A stretch of DNA of 64,000 nucleotides from Bradyrhizobium sp. SK17 (GTDB lineage: Bacteria; Pseudomonadota; Alphaproteobacteria; Rhizobiales; Xanthobacteraceae), in NCBI RefSeq assembly GCF_002831585.1, contig NZ_CP025113.1, positions 1,116,001 to 1,180,000 of the forward strand. Reading direction: 5' to 3'. A program made the position numbers and the translations under genes. The notes beneath the pieces are model-generated. The model had not been told where the DNA came from and did no database searches. It saw only the letters and a program-made list of their open reading frames with translations. Numbering within the stretch: position 1 is the stretch's first letter; the number at the start of each line of letters is the position of its first letter. Shown here piece after piece: positions 26,881 to 37,606 of the stretch.

Positions 26881-27780
26881 ATGATGCATCGAGCCACCAA
26901 GCGATTGATTTTCCTAATCTTTCTTGCGGCAACGTCTGCCCCGGCACACGCCCAATCACCCGGCGGCACGCTTGCCAAGATCCGCGACAGCGGCGAGATC
27001 CGGCTCGGGCATCGCGACGTCTCGATCCCGTTCTCCTATCTCGACGACAACCAGAAGCCGGTCGGCTTCGCCATGGACCTCTGTGCGCGGATCGTCGACG
27101 CGGTGAAGCGCGAACTCAAGCTGCCCGGGTTGCAGACCAGGCTGCAGCCGATCCAGCTTTCGACCCAGATTCCGCTGATCGAGAACGGCACCATCGACAT
27201 CGTTTGCGGTCCCGCCACCAACACGCTGGAGCGGCAGAAGGTGGTCGCCTTCAGCAACACGATCTTCGTGTCGAGCATCCGCGCCGTGGTCGCCAAGGAC
27301 GCGCCGATCAGGCGCTTCGAGGATCTCGGCGACCGGCCGGTCGCGCTGACCTCGGGCTCGACCTCGATCGGCTTGCTCGGCGCGCGCGCCCAGGAGAAGC
27401 ACTTCCAGACCAGGAATATCCTGACCCCAGATCATGCCGCCTCGTTCCTCGCGCTGACCACCGGGCGCAGCGAGGCCTTCGTGATGGATGATATCCTGCT
27501 GGCGAGCCTGATCGCGGGCAGCCCGAACCCGTCCGACTGGCGCATCATCGACGACAGCCTGCGCACCGAGCCCTACGGGCTGATCATCCGCAAGGGCGAT
27601 CCGGAATTCAAGGCGCTGGTCGACAACGCGCTCGCCGCCATGATGGCAAGCGGCGAATTCCAGGAGCTCTACGCCAAATGGTTCACGCGGCCGATCCCGC
27701 CGAAGAACGTGAACCTGAATTTCCCGATGACCCCGCCGCTGAAGGATGCGGTGGCCAATCCGAACGACAAGGGCGTGTGA
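26881..27780 (+). CDS. Periplasmic amino-acid ABC transporter solute-binding protein
   Basis: A 299-residue SBP of the GltI/ArtJ type (Pfam SBP_bac_3 style). It has an N-terminal signal (LIFLIFLAATSAPAHA, then Q) and the mature start GTLAKIRDSGEIRLGHRDVSIPFSYLDD with FAMDLCARIVDAVK, the usual opening of glutamate/aspartate-binding proteins; IENGTIDIVCGPATNT is another hallmark. It should bind a small amino acid in the periplasm and deliver it to an ABC permease. No permease or ATPase gene is adjacent, so its partners are elsewhere. Start may be ATG 26881 or 26884; no good ribosome binding site. It is divergent from the GntR regulator. Confidence 0.87.
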   Translation: MMHRATKRLIFLIFLAATSAPAHAQSPGGTLAKIRDSGEIRLGHRDVSIPFSYLDDNQKPVGFAMDLCARIVDAVKRELKLPGLQTRLQPIQLSTQIPLIENGTIDIVCGPATNTLERQKVVAFSNTIFVSSIRAVVAKDAPIRRFEDLGDRPVALTSGSTSIGLLGARAQEKHFQTRNILTPDHAASFLALTTGRSEAFVMDDILLASLIAGSPNPSDWRIIDDSLRTEPYGLIIRKGDPEFKALVDNALAAMMASGEFQELYAKWFTRPIPPKNVNLNFPMTPPLKDAVANPNDKGV

Positions 27781-27789
27781 GACAGCAAA

Positions 27790-27820
27790 AGCCCGGCCCT
27801 GAATCTATCAGGGCCGGGCT
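27790..27820. terminator. Bidirectional hairpin terminator between convergent genes
   Basis: Perfect 13-bp stem (AGCCCGGCCCTGA and TCAGGGCCGGGCT) with a 5-base loop. On the minus strand the stem is followed by TTTTGC, a short U-tract, which suits termination of the semialdehyde dehydrogenase gene; on the plus strand only TTG follows, so it is weaker there. Confidence 0.75.
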
Positions 27821-27846
27821 TGAGCGGAGATGACATGAGCCGCGGC

Positions 27847-29343
27847 TCAGACGCCGGCCATCATCACGTATTTGATCTCGACATATTCATCCATGCCGTG
27901 GCGCGAGCCTTCGCGGCCGAGGCCCGATTCCTTGACGCCGCCGAACGGTGCGACCTCGGTCGTGATCAGGCCGGAATTGACGCCGACCATGCCCGACTCC
28001 AGCGCTTCCGCGACGCGCCAGACCCGGCCGATGTCGCGCGAATAGAAGTAGGAGGCGAGACCGAACGGCGAGGCGTTGCACATCGCGATCACGTCGGCCT
28101 CGTCCTTGAAGCGGATCACCGGCGCGAGCGGACCGAAGGTCTCTTCGTGTGCCACCAGCGCGTCGGGGCGAACGTCGGACAGCACCGTGGGCTCGAAGAA
28201 GCTGCGACCGAGCGCGGAGCGCTTGCCGCCGGTCACGATCTTGGCGCCGCCCTTCACGGCGTCGGCGATGTGGCGCTCGACCTTCTCGATCGCCTCCATG
28301 TTGATCAGCGGCCCCTGGGTCACGCCGGATTCCGTGCCGTCGCCGATCTTCATCTCGGCGACCTTCTTCGACAGCTTCTGCACGAACTGGTCGTAGATCT
28401 TGTCCTGGGCATAGAGACGGTTGGCGCAGACGCAGGTCTGGCCCATGTTGCGATACTTCGAGACGATGGCGCCTTCGACCGCGGCATCGATATCGGCATC
28501 GTCGAACACCACGAACGGCGCGTTGCCGCCGAGCTCGAGGCCGAGCTTCTTCACGCCGACCGAGGCTTGCCTGTACAGGATCTTGCCGACCTCGGTCGAG
28601 CCGGTGAAGCCGACGAAGCGCACCGCCGGATGCTCGCACAGCACCTTGCCGATCGGCGGCGCGTCGCCGGTGATGATGTTGAACACGCCCTTCGGCACGC
28701 CAGCCTTCTCGGCCAGCGCGGCGAGCGCCAGCGCCGACAGCGGCGTCTCGTTGGCGGGCTTCAGCACGACGGTGCAGCCGGCCGCCAGGGCCGGCGACAC
28801 CTTGCGGGTGATCATCGAGTTCGGGAAATTCCACGGCGTGATGGCGCCGCAGACGCCGACCGGCTGCCGGATCGCGAGCAGGCGCGCATCGGCGCGCTGG
28901 GTCGGAATGGTTTCGCCATAGACCCGGCGCGCTTCCTCCGCGAAGAACTCGACATAGGCGGCACCGATATCGACTTCGCCGAGCGCTTCCGCGAGCGGCT
29001 TGCCCTGCTCGGAGGTCAGGATCAGCGCGAGATCCTCGCGGTTGGCGATGATCAGGTCGAACCATTTGCGCAGGATGTTGGAACGCTGCTTGGCGGTCAG
29101 CTTGGCCCAGGCCGGAAATGCGCGCTCGGCGGCCTCGACGGCCTTGGTCGCGTCGTCACCACTCAACTGCGGGATCTTGATCAGCTCGGCGCCATTGGCC
29201 GGATTGTTGACCGCGAATTCGGGCGTACCGACCCAGGCGCCGTCGATGTAGCAGCGGTCGCGCAGCAGCGACGGATCCTTCAGACGATCGTGGAGGGCGG
29301 ATGCTGCGGCTTGCGCGGCGCGTGCGGCGACGGGTGGGGTCAT
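27847..29343 (-). CDS. gabD: NAD(P)-dependent succinate-semialdehyde dehydrogenase
   Basis: A 498-residue aldehyde dehydrogenase of the GabD subgroup, oxidising succinate semialdehyde to succinate, the last step of 4-aminobutyrate use. Motifs: CGAITPWNFPNSMI, VGFTGSTEVGK, the general-base Glu in LELGGNAPF, the nucleophile Cys in MGQTCVCANR (the family has a second nearby Cys) and the C-terminal FGGVKESGLGREGS with EYVEIKYV. ATG 29343 has GAGGAG 9 bases upstream. It may act with the neighbouring amino-acid-binding protein and DAO-type oxidase, but no GABA transaminase gene is in the window; related aldehyde dehydrogenases for other semialdehydes are possible. Confidence 0.9.
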   Translation of the reverse strand: MTPPVAARAAQAAASALHDRLKDPSLLRDRCYIDGAWVGTPEFAVNNPANGAELIKIPQLSGDDATKAVEAAERAFPAWAKLTAKQRSNILRKWFDLIIANREDLALILTSEQGKPLAEALGEVDIGAAYVEFFAEEARRVYGETIPTQRADARLLAIRQPVGVCGAITPWNFPNSMITRKVSPALAAGCTVVLKPANETPLSALALAALAEKAGVPKGVFNIITGDAPPIGKVLCEHPAVRFVGFTGSTEVGKILYRQASVGVKKLGLELGGNAPFVVFDDADIDAAVEGAIVSKYRNMGQTCVCANRLYAQDKIYDQFVQKLSKKVAEMKIGDGTESGVTQGPLINMEAIEKVERHIADAVKGGAKIVTGGKRSALGRSFFEPTVLSDVRPDALVAHEETFGPLAPVIRFKDEADVIAMCNASPFGLASYFYSRDIGRVWRVAEALESGMVGVNSGLITTEVAPFGGVKESGLGREGSRHGMDEYVEIKYVMMAGV

Positions 29344-29571
29344 GGCGTTACTCCTCGAAGGTCTTGAATGTCCCGGGGGGTCTTGGCCGCCTATATAAGC
29401 GGAAAGCCACTGCGATGCACTGGCGGCCAGCGCGACCCTGCTTGGACACAAACGCGACGCCGTTGCGGAAGATGATCGCTCCGGGATGGTCCGGAATTGC
29501 CAGATCTCAGTTGTGCAACGGCGCATCTGAGGGTTCGGCGCCGCGCATCGTCCCGGAAGACGGTCCTCGCG

Positions 29572-29895
29572 TCAGATCGCGCCGCCCGACATGTAGGTTT
29601 CACGGCGCCCGATCATGCGTTCCGCGGCAGCCTTGGCATCCGCCTTGGTCGAGGTCGCGCAGGTCCGGTATTCGAGGTCGGCCTGTGCCCTGGCGTCTCG
29701 GCGGCCGAACCAGGATTTGGTACCGGTCTGCAACAGCGCGAGCGCCTGTGCGACATTGTCGACCGCCTCGAACGAGTGCAGCGCGCCGGTACCCGCGTAG
29801 CGGACCTCGTAGAGGCCCGGGCAGATCGGCGCCTCGATGTTCTCGCCGCGGCCGGGCCGCGGATAGCGCTTCCATTCACTCCATGTCGAAATCAT
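29572..29895 (-). CDS. Small conserved hypothetical protein
   Basis: 107 residues starting MISTWSEWKRYPRPGRG. I do not recognise a named family, but it resembles small hypothetical proteins of Bradyrhizobium: a basic start, PICPGLYEVRYAGTGALHSFEAVDNVAQALALL in the middle, and a C-terminal Cys/Lys-rich segment ending YMSGGAI. No signal peptide or transmembrane segment. The middle resembles the GIY-YIG-like opening (P-G-x-Y-E-V-R) seen in small nuclease-like domains, but the remaining catalytic residues cannot be assigned. Start ATG 29895; TTG 29910 is an alternative. It stands alone upstream of the dehydrogenase gene on the same strand. Confidence 0.6.
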   Translation of the reverse strand: MISTWSEWKRYPRPGRGENIEAPICPGLYEVRYAGTGALHSFEAVDNVAQALALLQTGTKSWFGRRDARAQADLEYRTCATSTKADAKAAAERMIGRRETYMSGGAI

Positions 29896-30241
29896 CGCTG
29901 CGTCCCGCAACCCGAAAAATGACGATCGTTTTCGTCAAATCATCCCAATTCGCCGCACCGTTTGTGCAGCGATCTGAATGCGTTAATGCAAAAAATCAGG
30001 CTCGAAAATCAATTCCTCGATCACGTTACCGTGGCCGCGCCCGGGGATCACCGGGACTTGCGCCACATCCACCACAAAATCTGTGCGCGTGGTGAATGCC
30101 GGTTGAGCGAGACCGCTCCTGCCGGCCCGGCTTTCACGACATCGCGACATCATCGCATCGCATGGCCGCCTTGCGGGACCCGAAAAGCGGGAGGATGATC
30201 CCGGCACTTTCAAAATAATAAACCCATCGGAGGAAGCCCCA
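29896..30241. other. Gene-free gap before the second serine hydrolase
   Basis: 346 bases between divergent genes. The left part (29920-30010) is AT-richer and probably holds promoters for both; the ribosome binding site GGAGGAAG (30230-30237) serves the serine hydrolase. No repeat of the named families and no RNA gene was seen. Confidence 0.5.
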
Positions 30242-31435
30242 ATGCAGAGCAAGGCTCAGATCGATCAGGTATTGCGTCAGAAGAGCGACGCAAAGGAGAT
30301 TCCCGGGGTCGTCGCGATTGCGGCCACCGGCAAGGACGTCATCTACGAGGGCGCGTTCGGCAAGCGCGACCTCTCCAAGAGCGATCCCATGACCGCCGAC
30401 AGCGTGTTCTGGATCGCCTCGATGACCAAGGCGGTGACGTCAGCGGGCGCGATGCAGCTCGTCGAGCAAGGCAAGCTCTCGCTCGATGAGCCGATCGGCA
30501 AGCTGTTGCCCGACCTCGCCGCGGCGCAGGTGCTCGACGGCTTCGACGCCAAGGGCGAACCGAAGCTGCGGCCGGCGAAGAAGCCGATCACGCTGCGCCG
30601 GCTCATGACCCACACCGCCGGCTTCGCCTACGACATGTGGGACGCCGACCTCGGCAAATACATGGAAAAGACCGGCACGCCCGGCATCATCACCTGCCTG
30701 AATGCCGCGCTGAAGACGCCGATCATGACCGATCCCGGCACGCGCTGGGAATACGGCATCAATATCGATTTCGTCGGCAAGGCGGTGGAAGCCGCTTCCG
30801 GCAAGAAGCTCGATGCCTATCTGCGCGAGCACATGTTCGCACCGCTCGGCATGAACGAGACCGGCTTCAAGATTTCGGACGACATGCGCAAGCGGCTGGT
30901 CGGTATGCATGCGCGCGGCGAGGACGGCGCACTGGCCGCAATCCCGTTCGAGCTCGAACAAAACCCTGAATTCCACATGGGTGGCGGCGGCCTCTATTCG
31001 ACCGCGGCCGACTACCTCAAGTTCTGCCAGATGATCCTCAACAAGGGCAAAGGCAACGGCAACCAGGTGCTGAAGGCCGAGACCGTCGCGACGATGGGGC
31101 AGAACCACATCGGCGAGCTCAACGTCGAGAAGATGCCGACCGCGGCGCCGATGTACACCAACGACGTCGATCTCTATCCGGACCAGGTGAAGAAGTGGGG
31201 GCTGAGCTTCCTGATCAACACCGCCAAGACGCCGGAAGGCCGCAGCCCCGGCAGCCTCGCCTGGGCGGGCCTTGCCAACACCTATTACTGGATCGATCCG
31301 TCGCGCGACGTCTGCGGCGTGATCCTGACCCAGTTGTTGCCGTTCGCCGACAAGCACAGCCTGGAGGCTTTTGCGGGCTTCGAGAAGGGCATCTATGCCG
31401 GGCTCGATGCCGGCAGTGGGCAACGGGCAGCCTGA
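30242..31435 (+). CDS. Serine hydrolase, class C beta-lactamase/esterase fold
   Basis: A 397-residue serine hydrolase with the S-x-x-K motif in FWIASMTKAVTSAG (Ser nucleophile, Lys base), LMTHTAGFAYDMWD, and the Tyr of WEYGINIDFVGKAVE at the second motif. HMGGGGLYSTAADYLKF is the expected third region. No signal peptide is visible, so it is probably cytoplasmic and more like EstB-type carboxylesterases than beta-lactamases. GGAGGAAGC lies 5-10 bases before the ATG. It is 251 bases from the acyl-CoA synthetase gene on the same strand. Substrate unknown. Confidence 0.88.
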   Translation: MQSKAQIDQVLRQKSDAKEIPGVVAIAATGKDVIYEGAFGKRDLSKSDPMTADSVFWIASMTKAVTSAGAMQLVEQGKLSLDEPIGKLLPDLAAAQVLDGFDAKGEPKLRPAKKPITLRRLMTHTAGFAYDMWDADLGKYMEKTGTPGIITCLNAALKTPIMTDPGTRWEYGINIDFVGKAVEAASGKKLDAYLREHMFAPLGMNETGFKISDDMRKRLVGMHARGEDGALAAIPFELEQNPEFHMGGGGLYSTAADYLKFCQMILNKGKGNGNQVLKAETVATMGQNHIGELNVEKMPTAAPMYTNDVDLYPDQVKKWGLSFLINTAKTPEGRSPGSLAWAGLANTYYWIDPSRDVCGVILTQLLPFADKHSLEAFAGFEKGIYAGLDAGSGQRAA

Positions 31436-31476
31436 GGTTCGAAACATCGAACGTCAGAACGACCGCTCCACCAACT

Positions 31477-31566
31477 CGTCATGCCCGGCCTCGTGCCGGG
31501 CATCCACGTCTTTGCCTCTCCGCGAGGAAGACGTGGATGGCCGGGACAACAAGCCCGGCCATGACG
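31477..31566. repeat. Palindromic repeat, family A (copy 2)
   Basis: Begins CGTCATGCCCGGCCTCGTGC and ends AAGCCCGGCCATGACG with inner CATCCACGTCTT and GAAGACGTGGATG arms. 41 bases after the serine hydrolase stop. Same family as 22022-22108 and 38120-38209. Confidence 0.8.
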
Positions 31567-31686
31567 GGTGTTGGGGCGCGACGCTTTTCATACCCGCCAT
31601 AGGTCGGGCCTGTCCTGCCCGCGTCAAACGACTAAGATCGCGCAAAAAAGCGCGGCGACACGAACACGATCACGAGGAGGACGAGC

Positions 31687-33402
<1,716 letters not shown>

Positions 33403-33433
33403 GGGCGTTCTTCTCCCTCTCCGGCTTGCCGGC

Positions 33434-33538
33434 CGTCATTCCGGGGCTCGCGAAGCGAGAACCCGGAATCCATTGCTCCACGCATGATCCGGCCCGATGG
33501 ATTCCGGGCTCTCGCCTTCGGCGAGTCCCGGAATGACG
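33434..33538. repeat. Palindromic repeat, family B (copy 1)
   Basis: Begins CGTCATTCCGGGGCTCGCG and ends GAGTCCCGGAATGACG, with ACCCGGAATCCA and TGGATTCCGGGCT inside, forming a long hairpin. Second copy at 50037-50139. It lies 31 bases after the acyl-CoA synthetase stop. Confidence 0.8.
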
Positions 33539-33604
33539 AGGGTGGAGCGATGTTCTATCGCTACTGCTCCATCGCAGGGGAGGTTGAAGAAGGCCAGGGC
33601 CGCC

Positions 33605-34606
33605 CTAAACCAGCAGCCCCTTCGCCTTCGCCAGCTCCTTCAGCGACACCAGCGGCCGGGCGCCGATGTGCTGGATCACCTCGGCGGCGGCGAGCGCGCC
33701 GAGACGGCCGGCATTCTCATGACCGACATTGCGCACGAGCCCGACCAGGAAGCCGGCAGCGAACAGGTCGCCGGCGCCTGTGGTGTCGACCAGTCTGTCG
33801 ATCGGATAGGCCGGCGCCGCTACGACGCCATCTCCCGAGATCACGACGCAGCCCTTCTCGCTGCGGGTGACGACGCCGAGCCTGGTGTCCTTGCCGAACT
33901 GCTTCAGCGCGGTGTCGAAATCCGAGGTCTGGTACAGCGAATGCAGCTCGGACTCGTTTGAGAACACCAGGTCGACCGTGCCCTTGCGCATCAGGTCGAG
34001 GAATTCGTCGCGGTAGCGATCGACGCAGAACGAATCCGACAGCGTCAGTGCGACCTGACGGCCGGCGCCATGCGCGATATCGGCCGCCTTCACGAAGGCG
34101 TCCTTGGCGTTCTTCGGATCCCAGAGATAGCCTTCGAGATAGATGATGCTGGCGGCGGCGATCTGGGCCGGATCGATATCGTCGGGCGTCAGGTCCTGCG
34201 CGGCACCGAGATAGGTGTTCATGGTGCGCTCGCCGTCCGGCGTCACCAGGATGTAGGAGCAGCCGGTGGCCGGACCGGTCGTCGCCGGCGCGGTTTCGAA
34301 GGTGACGCCGGCGGCGCGGATGTCATGGGTGTAGAGCTTGCCGATCTGGTCGTCCTTGACCTTGCCGACATAGGCGGCGCGGGCGCCGAGATTGCCGACG
34401 CCGACGATGGTGTTGGCGGCCGAGCCGCCCGATATCTCGGTGGCGGTGCCCATGTCGCTGTAGATCGCGGTGGCGCGCGCCTCGTCGATCAGCTGCATCG
34501 AGCCTTTCGTCATGCCGTGACGGGCAAGGAATGCCTCGTCGGTCTGCACCAGCACGTCGAAGATCGCGTTGCCGATCCCGAGAACGTCATATTTTGCGTC
34601 AGCCAT
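33605..34606 (-). CDS. Adenosine kinase-like PfkB family sugar kinase
   Basis: A 333-residue ribokinase/PfkB protein. The start KYDVLGIGNAIFDVLVQTD, the GGSAANTIVGVGNLGARAAYVGKVKDDQIGK motif 1 (GG), and DTTGAGDLFAAGFLVGLV motif 2 with catalytic Asp are typical; alphaproteobacterial members of this group are annotated as adenosine kinase (adenosine + ATP to AMP). Sugar specificity is inferred from that, not seen. ATG 34606 (MADAKYDVLG) is chosen over the longer start at 34654. It is divergent from the murJ gene, with a repeat in between. Confidence 0.85.
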   Translation of the reverse strand: MADAKYDVLGIGNAIFDVLVQTDEAFLARHGMTKGSMQLIDEARATAIYSDMGTATEISGGSAANTIVGVGNLGARAAYVGKVKDDQIGKLYTHDIRAAGVTFETAPATTGPATGCSYILVTPDGERTMNTYLGAAQDLTPDDIDPAQIAAASIIYLEGYLWDPKNAKDAFVKAADIAHGAGRQVALTLSDSFCVDRYRDEFLDLMRKGTVDLVFSNESELHSLYQTSDFDTALKQFGKDTRLGVVTRSEKGCVVISGDGVVAAPAYPIDRLVDTTGAGDLFAAGFLVGLVRNVGHENAGRLGALAAAEVIQHIGARPLVSLKELAKAKGLLV

Positions 34607-34688
34607 AGACCTGCCCTGTGTTAACGCCATCCAACAAGAGCCGCGACCTATCACGTTACGGCTTGGGGCAGCAAGCCGCCGTCAGTTC

Positions 34689-34810
34689 CGTCATCCTGAA
34701 GTGCGAGCCTTGCGGCGCAATTGCGTCGCTGGGCGAGCCTCGAAGGATGCACGGCCCCGCTGGTGGCCGTCGACCCTTCGAGACGCGCTTCGCGCTCCTC
34801 AGGGTGACGG
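34689..34810. repeat. Palindromic repeat, family C (copy 2)
   Basis: Begins CGTCATCCTGAAGTGCGAGC and ends CTCCTCAGGGTGACGG with inner CCTCGAAGGATGCACGGC and CGACCCTTCGAGACGCGC. Related to 18689-18790 and 51071-51112. Between divergent adenosine kinase and murJ genes. Confidence 0.7.
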
Positions 34811-34861
34811 GTTTAGTAGAGTGCCGCTGGCGGCAAGGCGGGCTGCTGCTATACAGACCCG

Positions 34862-36400
34862 ATGTTCCGCTCCTTCCTCACGGTCTCCTCGGGAACGCTG
34901 GCCTCGCGGCTGCTCGGTTTCGTGCGCGATTCCGTGATCGCGGCGCTGCTTGGCGCGGGCCCGGTGGCGGATGCCTTCCTGGCGGCGTTTCAGCTTGTGA
35001 ACGTGGTGCGGCGGCTGCTGGCCGAGGGCGGCTTGAACGCCGCGCTGGTGCCGGCGTGGCTGAAGGCGCGCGATGCGGACGGCATCGACGCGGCAACCGC
35101 CTTCGCCGGCCGCGTGCTCGGCACCGTCAGCGCCGCCGTGATCGCGGCCGCGCTGGTGATCGGCGTGCTGATGCCGCTGGTGATCGCGGCGATCGCGCCC
35201 GGCTTTGTCGGCCGCGACACGCTGCAATTCGCCGTCGACGATGCAAGGCTGATGCTGCCCTATCTCGCCTTCGCCGGCCCGGTCACCGTGATGATGGCGC
35301 TGCTCAATGCGCAGGGGCGCTTTGCCCTGACGGCGTTCTCGCCGCTGCTGTTCAACATCGCACTGATAGCGGTGATGGCCGTGCTGCTGGCGCGGCAGCA
35401 GGACCCGGTACAGGCCGCGCTGGTCATGGCGGCCACCATCGGCGTCGCCGGATTCCTGCAACTGTCGATGCTGGCGCTGCGCGGGGCGAAGCTCGCCGCG
35501 CCGCTGCGCGTCTCGTTCGATCCGCAGATGCGCGGCTTTCTCGGTCGCGCGGTGCCCGGCATGGTCGCAAGCAGCGCGCCGCAATGGCTGATGGTTGCCG
35601 GCGCCGTGATCGCCTCCACTTCGCCGTCGGCGGTGTCCTGGCTCTATTTCGCCAACCGCCTGCTCGAACTGCCGCTCGGCATCGTCGGCGTCGCCATGGG
35701 CACGGTGCTGATCCCGGAGATGACCCGCGCCGTGCGCGGCGGCGAACACACGGCGATCGCGCATGCGGAATCGCGCGGCCTCGAGCTCGCGGTCGGACTG
35801 GCGCTGCCGGCGACGCTCGGGCTGATGGTGCTGAGCGGACCGATCGTGCGAATGCTGTTCGAGCACGGCGCGTTCACCGCGGAGGATACCGCCGCAACCG
35901 CGCAGGCCCTGATCTGGCTGACGCTCGCACTGCCGGCGCATGTGCTGGTGAAGGCGCTGTCTCCGGCATTCTTCGCGCGCGAGGACACCCTGACGCCACT
36001 GTTTGCGACGCTGAAGGCCATCGTGGTGACGATCGCGGCCGGCTTCCTGTTCGGCCATCTGTTCGGCGCGAGCGGAATTGCCGCCGGGATCGCACTCGGC
36101 GCCTGGAGCAATGCGCTGGCGCTGATCCGCAAGGGCGCCGCGACGTTCGGCTTCTCGATCGATGCCGCGGCCCGGCGCCGACTGCCGCGTATCCTGGCGG
36201 CAGCGCTCGCGATGGGCGCCTTGCTGTGGCTCGCAGAGGGTGCGCTACCGGCCGCGGGCAGCCACGGTCTGGCGCATGCGGTCTCGCTGCTCGTCCTGAT
36301 CGCGGCTGGGATTGCGGCTTACGGCCTGTTCCTACAGCTTTTCGGCGTCACCGGGTGGCGCGAGGCGGTTAACGCCGTCAGGCAAAGGCGCGCCGCCTGA
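34862..36400 (+). CDS. murJ: Lipid II flippase MurJ (MviN)
   Basis: A 512-residue integral membrane protein with about 14 hydrophobic segments. It starts MFRSFLTVSSGTLASRLLGFVRD, the strongly conserved MurJ opening, and has PVADAFLAAFQLVNVVRRLLAEG (family F-x-x-P/V-N-x-x-R-R-L-x-A-E-G) and FAREDTLTPL later. MurJ moves undecaprenyl-linked peptidoglycan precursor across the inner membrane. The gene is 66 bases before trpS, which fits the common murJ-trpS neighbourhood in alphaproteobacteria. No ribosome binding site is strong. Confidence 0.95.
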   Translation: MFRSFLTVSSGTLASRLLGFVRDSVIAALLGAGPVADAFLAAFQLVNVVRRLLAEGGLNAALVPAWLKARDADGIDAATAFAGRVLGTVSAAVIAAALVIGVLMPLVIAAIAPGFVGRDTLQFAVDDARLMLPYLAFAGPVTVMMALLNAQGRFALTAFSPLLFNIALIAVMAVLLARQQDPVQAALVMAATIGVAGFLQLSMLALRGAKLAAPLRVSFDPQMRGFLGRAVPGMVASSAPQWLMVAGAVIASTSPSAVSWLYFANRLLELPLGIVGVAMGTVLIPEMTRAVRGGEHTAIAHAESRGLELAVGLALPATLGLMVLSGPIVRMLFEHGAFTAEDTAATAQALIWLTLALPAHVLVKALSPAFFAREDTLTPLFATLKAIVVTIAAGFLFGHLFGASGIAAGIALGAWSNALALIRKGAATFGFSIDAAARRRLPRILAAALAMGALLWLAEGALPAAGSHGLAHAVSLLVLIAAGIAAYGLFLQLFGVTGWREAVNAVRQRRAA

Positions 36401-36466
36401 CTTGCGCGCGCGGAGCTTAAGTGGCAAACGACCCCGCAAAAGCGATCTTTTCCGGGAATCGAGACC

Positions 36467-37519
36467 ATGGCGTTCGTTGAACGGGTTTTCTCAGGCGTCC
36501 AGCCGACGGGCAATCTGCACCTCGGCAACTATCTCGGCGCCATCGTCAACTTCGTGAAGATGCAGCAGACCCATAACTGCATCTATTGCGTCGTCGACAT
36601 GCACGCGATCACGCAGGGTGTCGACGTCTGGGGCGGCCCGGCCGAGCTCGCGCGCAACACCCGCGAGGTGACCGCGGCGTTCATCGCCGCCGGCATCGAT
36701 CCGAAGAAGCACATCGTGTTCAACCAGAGCCAGGTCGCCGGCCATGCCGAGCTGACCTGGATCTTCAACTGCGTCGCCCGGGTCGGCTGGCTCAGCCGGA
36801 TGACCCAGTTCAAGGAGAAGGCCGGCAAGGACCGCGAGAACGCCTCGGTTGGTCTCTACGACTATCCGGTGCTGATGGCCGCCGACATCCTGTTGTACCG
36901 CGCCACCCATGTGCCGGTCGGCGAGGACCAGAAGCAGCATCTCGAACTGTCCCGCGACATCGCGCAGAAGTTCAACAACGATTTCGGCGATTCGATCCGC
37001 GGCCAGGGCTTCAATGAAGGGCTGTATTTTCCGATGCCGGAGCCGTTCATCACGGGACCGGCGACCCGGGTGATGAGCCTGCGCGACGGCACCAAGAAGA
37101 TGTCGAAGTCGGACGCGTCGGACAATTCGCGCATCAACCTCACCGACGACGCCGAGACCATCGCGCAGAAGATTCGCCGGGCCAAGACCGATCCGGAGCC
37201 GCTGCCGTCCGAGGAAAAGGGCCTGGAGCCGCGCCCCGAGGCCGACAACCTGGTCGGCATCTATGCCGCGCTCGCAGACGTCACCAAGCAGGACGTGCTC
37301 AACCAGTTCGGCGGCGGCCAGTTCTCCACCTTCAAGAACGCGCTGGTCGAGCTCTGCGTCGCGAAGCTGGCGCCGATCGCCGGCGAGATGAAGCGGCTGG
37401 TTGCCGATCCCGGCCATGTCGATGCGATCCTGGCCGACGGCGCCAACCGCGCACGGATCATCGCCGACGAGACCATGCGCACCACCAAGGACATCGTCGG
37501 CTTCATCCGGCCGCGCTGA
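36467..37519 (+). CDS. trpS: Tryptophanyl-tRNA synthetase
   Basis: A 350-residue class I aminoacyl-tRNA synthetase. The HIGH-type motif is HLGN in [20 protein letters not shown] (residues 11-30) and the KMSKS loop is intact ([19 protein letters not shown]). Also visible are [26 protein letters not shown], and the ATP/Trp-binding segments typical of bacterial TrpRS. Length normal. A hairpin (37542-37566) lies 23 bases after the stop. Confidence 0.97.
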   Translation: MAFVERVFSGVQPTGNLHLGNYLGAIVNFVKMQQTHNCIYCVVDMHAITQGVDVWGGPAELARNTREVTAAFIAAGIDPKKHIVFNQSQVAGHAELTWIFNCVARVGWLSRMTQFKEKAGKDRENASVGLYDYPVLMAADILLYRATHVPVGEDQKQHLELSRDIAQKFNNDFGDSIRGQGFNEGLYFPMPEPFITGPATRVMSLRDGTKKMSKSDASDNSRINLTDDAETIAQKIRRAKTDPEPLPSEEKGLEPRPEADNLVGIYAALADVTKQDVLNQFGGGQFSTFKNALVELCVAKLAPIAGEMKRLVADPGHVDAILADGANRARIIADETMRTTKDIVGFIRPR

Positions 37520-37541
37520 CGCGCAAGCCAGGAACTGCGCG

Positions 37542-37566
37542 CTCCCTCTCCCAAACGGCGAGGGAG
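37542..37566. terminator. Hairpin after trpS
   Basis: CTCCCTC and GAGGGAG form a 7-bp stem around an 11-base loop, 23 bases after the trpS stop. There is no T-tract; it resembles the CCCTCTCC palindromes near dnaN and may be a degenerate repeat instead. Confidence 0.35.
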
Positions 37567-37606
37567 TGTGGCAGCATGGGTTGGTTTGGCCAGCACCGGG
37601 ACATGC

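Noticed and set aside
30242..31435. True beta-lactamase resistance gene
   Set aside because: Lacks a signal peptide and the K-T-G motif is not evident; esterase-like serine hydrolase is the safer call.
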